Shown here: piece after piece, positions 63,064-64,000 of the stretch | Numbering within the stretch: position 1 is the first letter of the stretch | Layout: the number at the start of each line of letters is the position of its first letter | From: Hyperoodon ampullatus | Taxonomy: Eukaryota; Chordata; Mammalia; Artiodactyla; Ziphiidae | Assembly (NCBI GenBank): GCA_949752795.1 | Contig: CATKHW010000549.1 | Span: 434,001-498,000, forward strand | Length of the DNA stretch: 64,000 bases | Reading direction: 5' to 3' | Notes under the pieces: model-generated | Databases searched by the model: none | The model's input: only the letters and a program-made list of their open reading frames with translations | Told to the model about the DNA's origin: nothing | Program-made: the position numbers and the translations under genes

Positions 63064-64000
63064 CTTGGCCAAAAAGGGCGTATGCGTTTTCTCCTGAATA
63101 TATTCAGGAAAAAACACATACGACCTTTTTGGCCAAGCAAGCAAGCGGGCAATGCAAATGTGCACTACAAAGAAGTATCACTTCCCACCGGTCAAAAGGG
63201 ACATCCACAAAATGTGTAAAAACCAGAAAGGCAGGACAGGCCCTGGAGAACAGGGAGCCTTGTTATGCTGATGGGCGTGATGTAAATTGCCAACTGCCTC
63301 TCTGGAGGAGTACATTGTGTTCCCTAAAACAAGTAAAGAAGAGAGCTACAGAGCCAAGGGCACTTGCAGTCTAGGGAATATACCTTGGGAAAACTGAAAA
63401 TCAATAAGACAGAGCCAACCCAAAATTTAGGGCTGCACTGCTTACAGGGACCTTAACTTGGGTACACCTTAAATATCCCAGGAAATATAAAAATGGTTCA
63501 AAAAATTGTGGTACTTACGTACGATGGAATATCCCTCAGCCATGAAATCAATGTCATAAGACCAGTAGCAGAAAAATGGGTGGATTCAGGTACGATGATT
63601 CTAAGTGAAATAAGTCACACAGAAAAGAAACTTATCATAAGATATCACTTATGAAGATCCTGTAAACATGGCTACACTTGAACTGAGTTAGGAAAGAGAA
63701 CAGTGTCTCACATTTAGAAAACACTCTTATGCCTGCTTAAGGGGGAAGGAGAGGTGGGGTGATGCATAAAACCAGAGTATGATATAAGCACATATACCGT
63801 TCCAAAAACCAACTATGGAATAGACAAGACCTACACCTTCCTCAGTGAAATGGACTCAAAACCCCATATTTCTCGCAGAGGAATATATCTGACTAGTAAG
63901 AATCTTAAAACCTATGTATTGATATGTCACCGTAAGGGAATCAAGTGTGTCTAGACTGGCATAAACATGGCAGCGAGAATCAGCTCAAACCCACTATAAA
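63064..64000 (+). repeat. Satellite unit U29 (partial, cut by window end)
   Basis: Palindrome 63064-63137 has several right-arm changes (aggaaaaaacacatacgacc). Loses one A at cacacagaaaag near 63,620, as U23 does. The window ends at cccactataaa, the beginning of the A-rich tail. Confidence 0.93.

Larger units (their letters stand above)
48010..64000 (+). repeat. Right array of the 1.74-kb L1-derived satellite (U20b-U29)
   Basis: Same repeat, orientation and phase as the left array. Palindromes begin at 49181, 50919, 52654, 54373, 56111, 57849, 59586, 61325 and 63064, giving spacings of 1738, 1735, 1719, 1738, 1738, 1737, 1739 and 1739 bp. The first about 3.8 kb is strongly diverged and the rest resembles the left array. 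The window ends inside a unit, at the start of its A-rich tail. Confidence 0.97.

Overview
This window is non-genic satellite heterochromatin. I find no supportable protein-coding gene, RNA gene, CRISPR array or intact transposon. It holds two arrays of a tandem repeat with a unit of about 1,738 bp, at about 1-33,572 and about 48,010-64,000. Between them lies one 14.4-kb block of a 24-25-bp minisatellite (33,573-48,009). Units below are numbered U0-U29 from a 74-bp palindrome that each one carries; this phase is arbitrary.

Each 1.74-kb unit is mostly a decayed piece of LINE-1. Reading along the + strand, about 1.18 kb follows the C-terminal end of L1 ORF2, then the L1 3' UTR, then an A-rich tail. 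About 550 bp that I do not recognise follows before the next L1 piece begins. A near-perfect 74-bp inverted repeat interrupts the ORF2-like part. The L1 relationship is clearest in the diverged units next to the minisatellite: U22 still reads WYIRMMEYPSAMK, and the arrayed units still read ILSEISHTEKETYHKISL.

Organism (inference): the L1 3' end is of the type found in cetartiodactyls and related mammals. An L1-derived satellite of about 1.75 kb is, as I recall, the 'common' satellite of cetaceans, with a shorter unit in dolphins. A non-delphinid whale is therefore the best guess, but no database was searched.

Layout. U0-U3 (1-5,574) include a local duplication (U2/U3). U4-U11 (5,575-19,476) are two copies of a four-unit higher-order repeat of exactly 6,951 bp. 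U12-U19 (19,477-33,402) are related but less regular. At about 33,110 the sequence changes abruptly to a diverged, older-looking subfamily. U20 of that subfamily is cut at about 33,572 by the minisatellite and resumes at about 48,010 with about 400 bp of the unit missing. Diverged units continue to about 51.8 kb, and ordinary units then run to the window end. The minisatellite is itself hierarchical: 24-25-bp subunits, local groups of about 172 bp, and super-units of about 2.1-3.8 kb whose landmarks recur in fixed order.

There are no genes to work together here. What matters is the organisation of the repeats: concerted evolution, palindromes, and a complex minisatellite lodged inside one L1-derived monomer.
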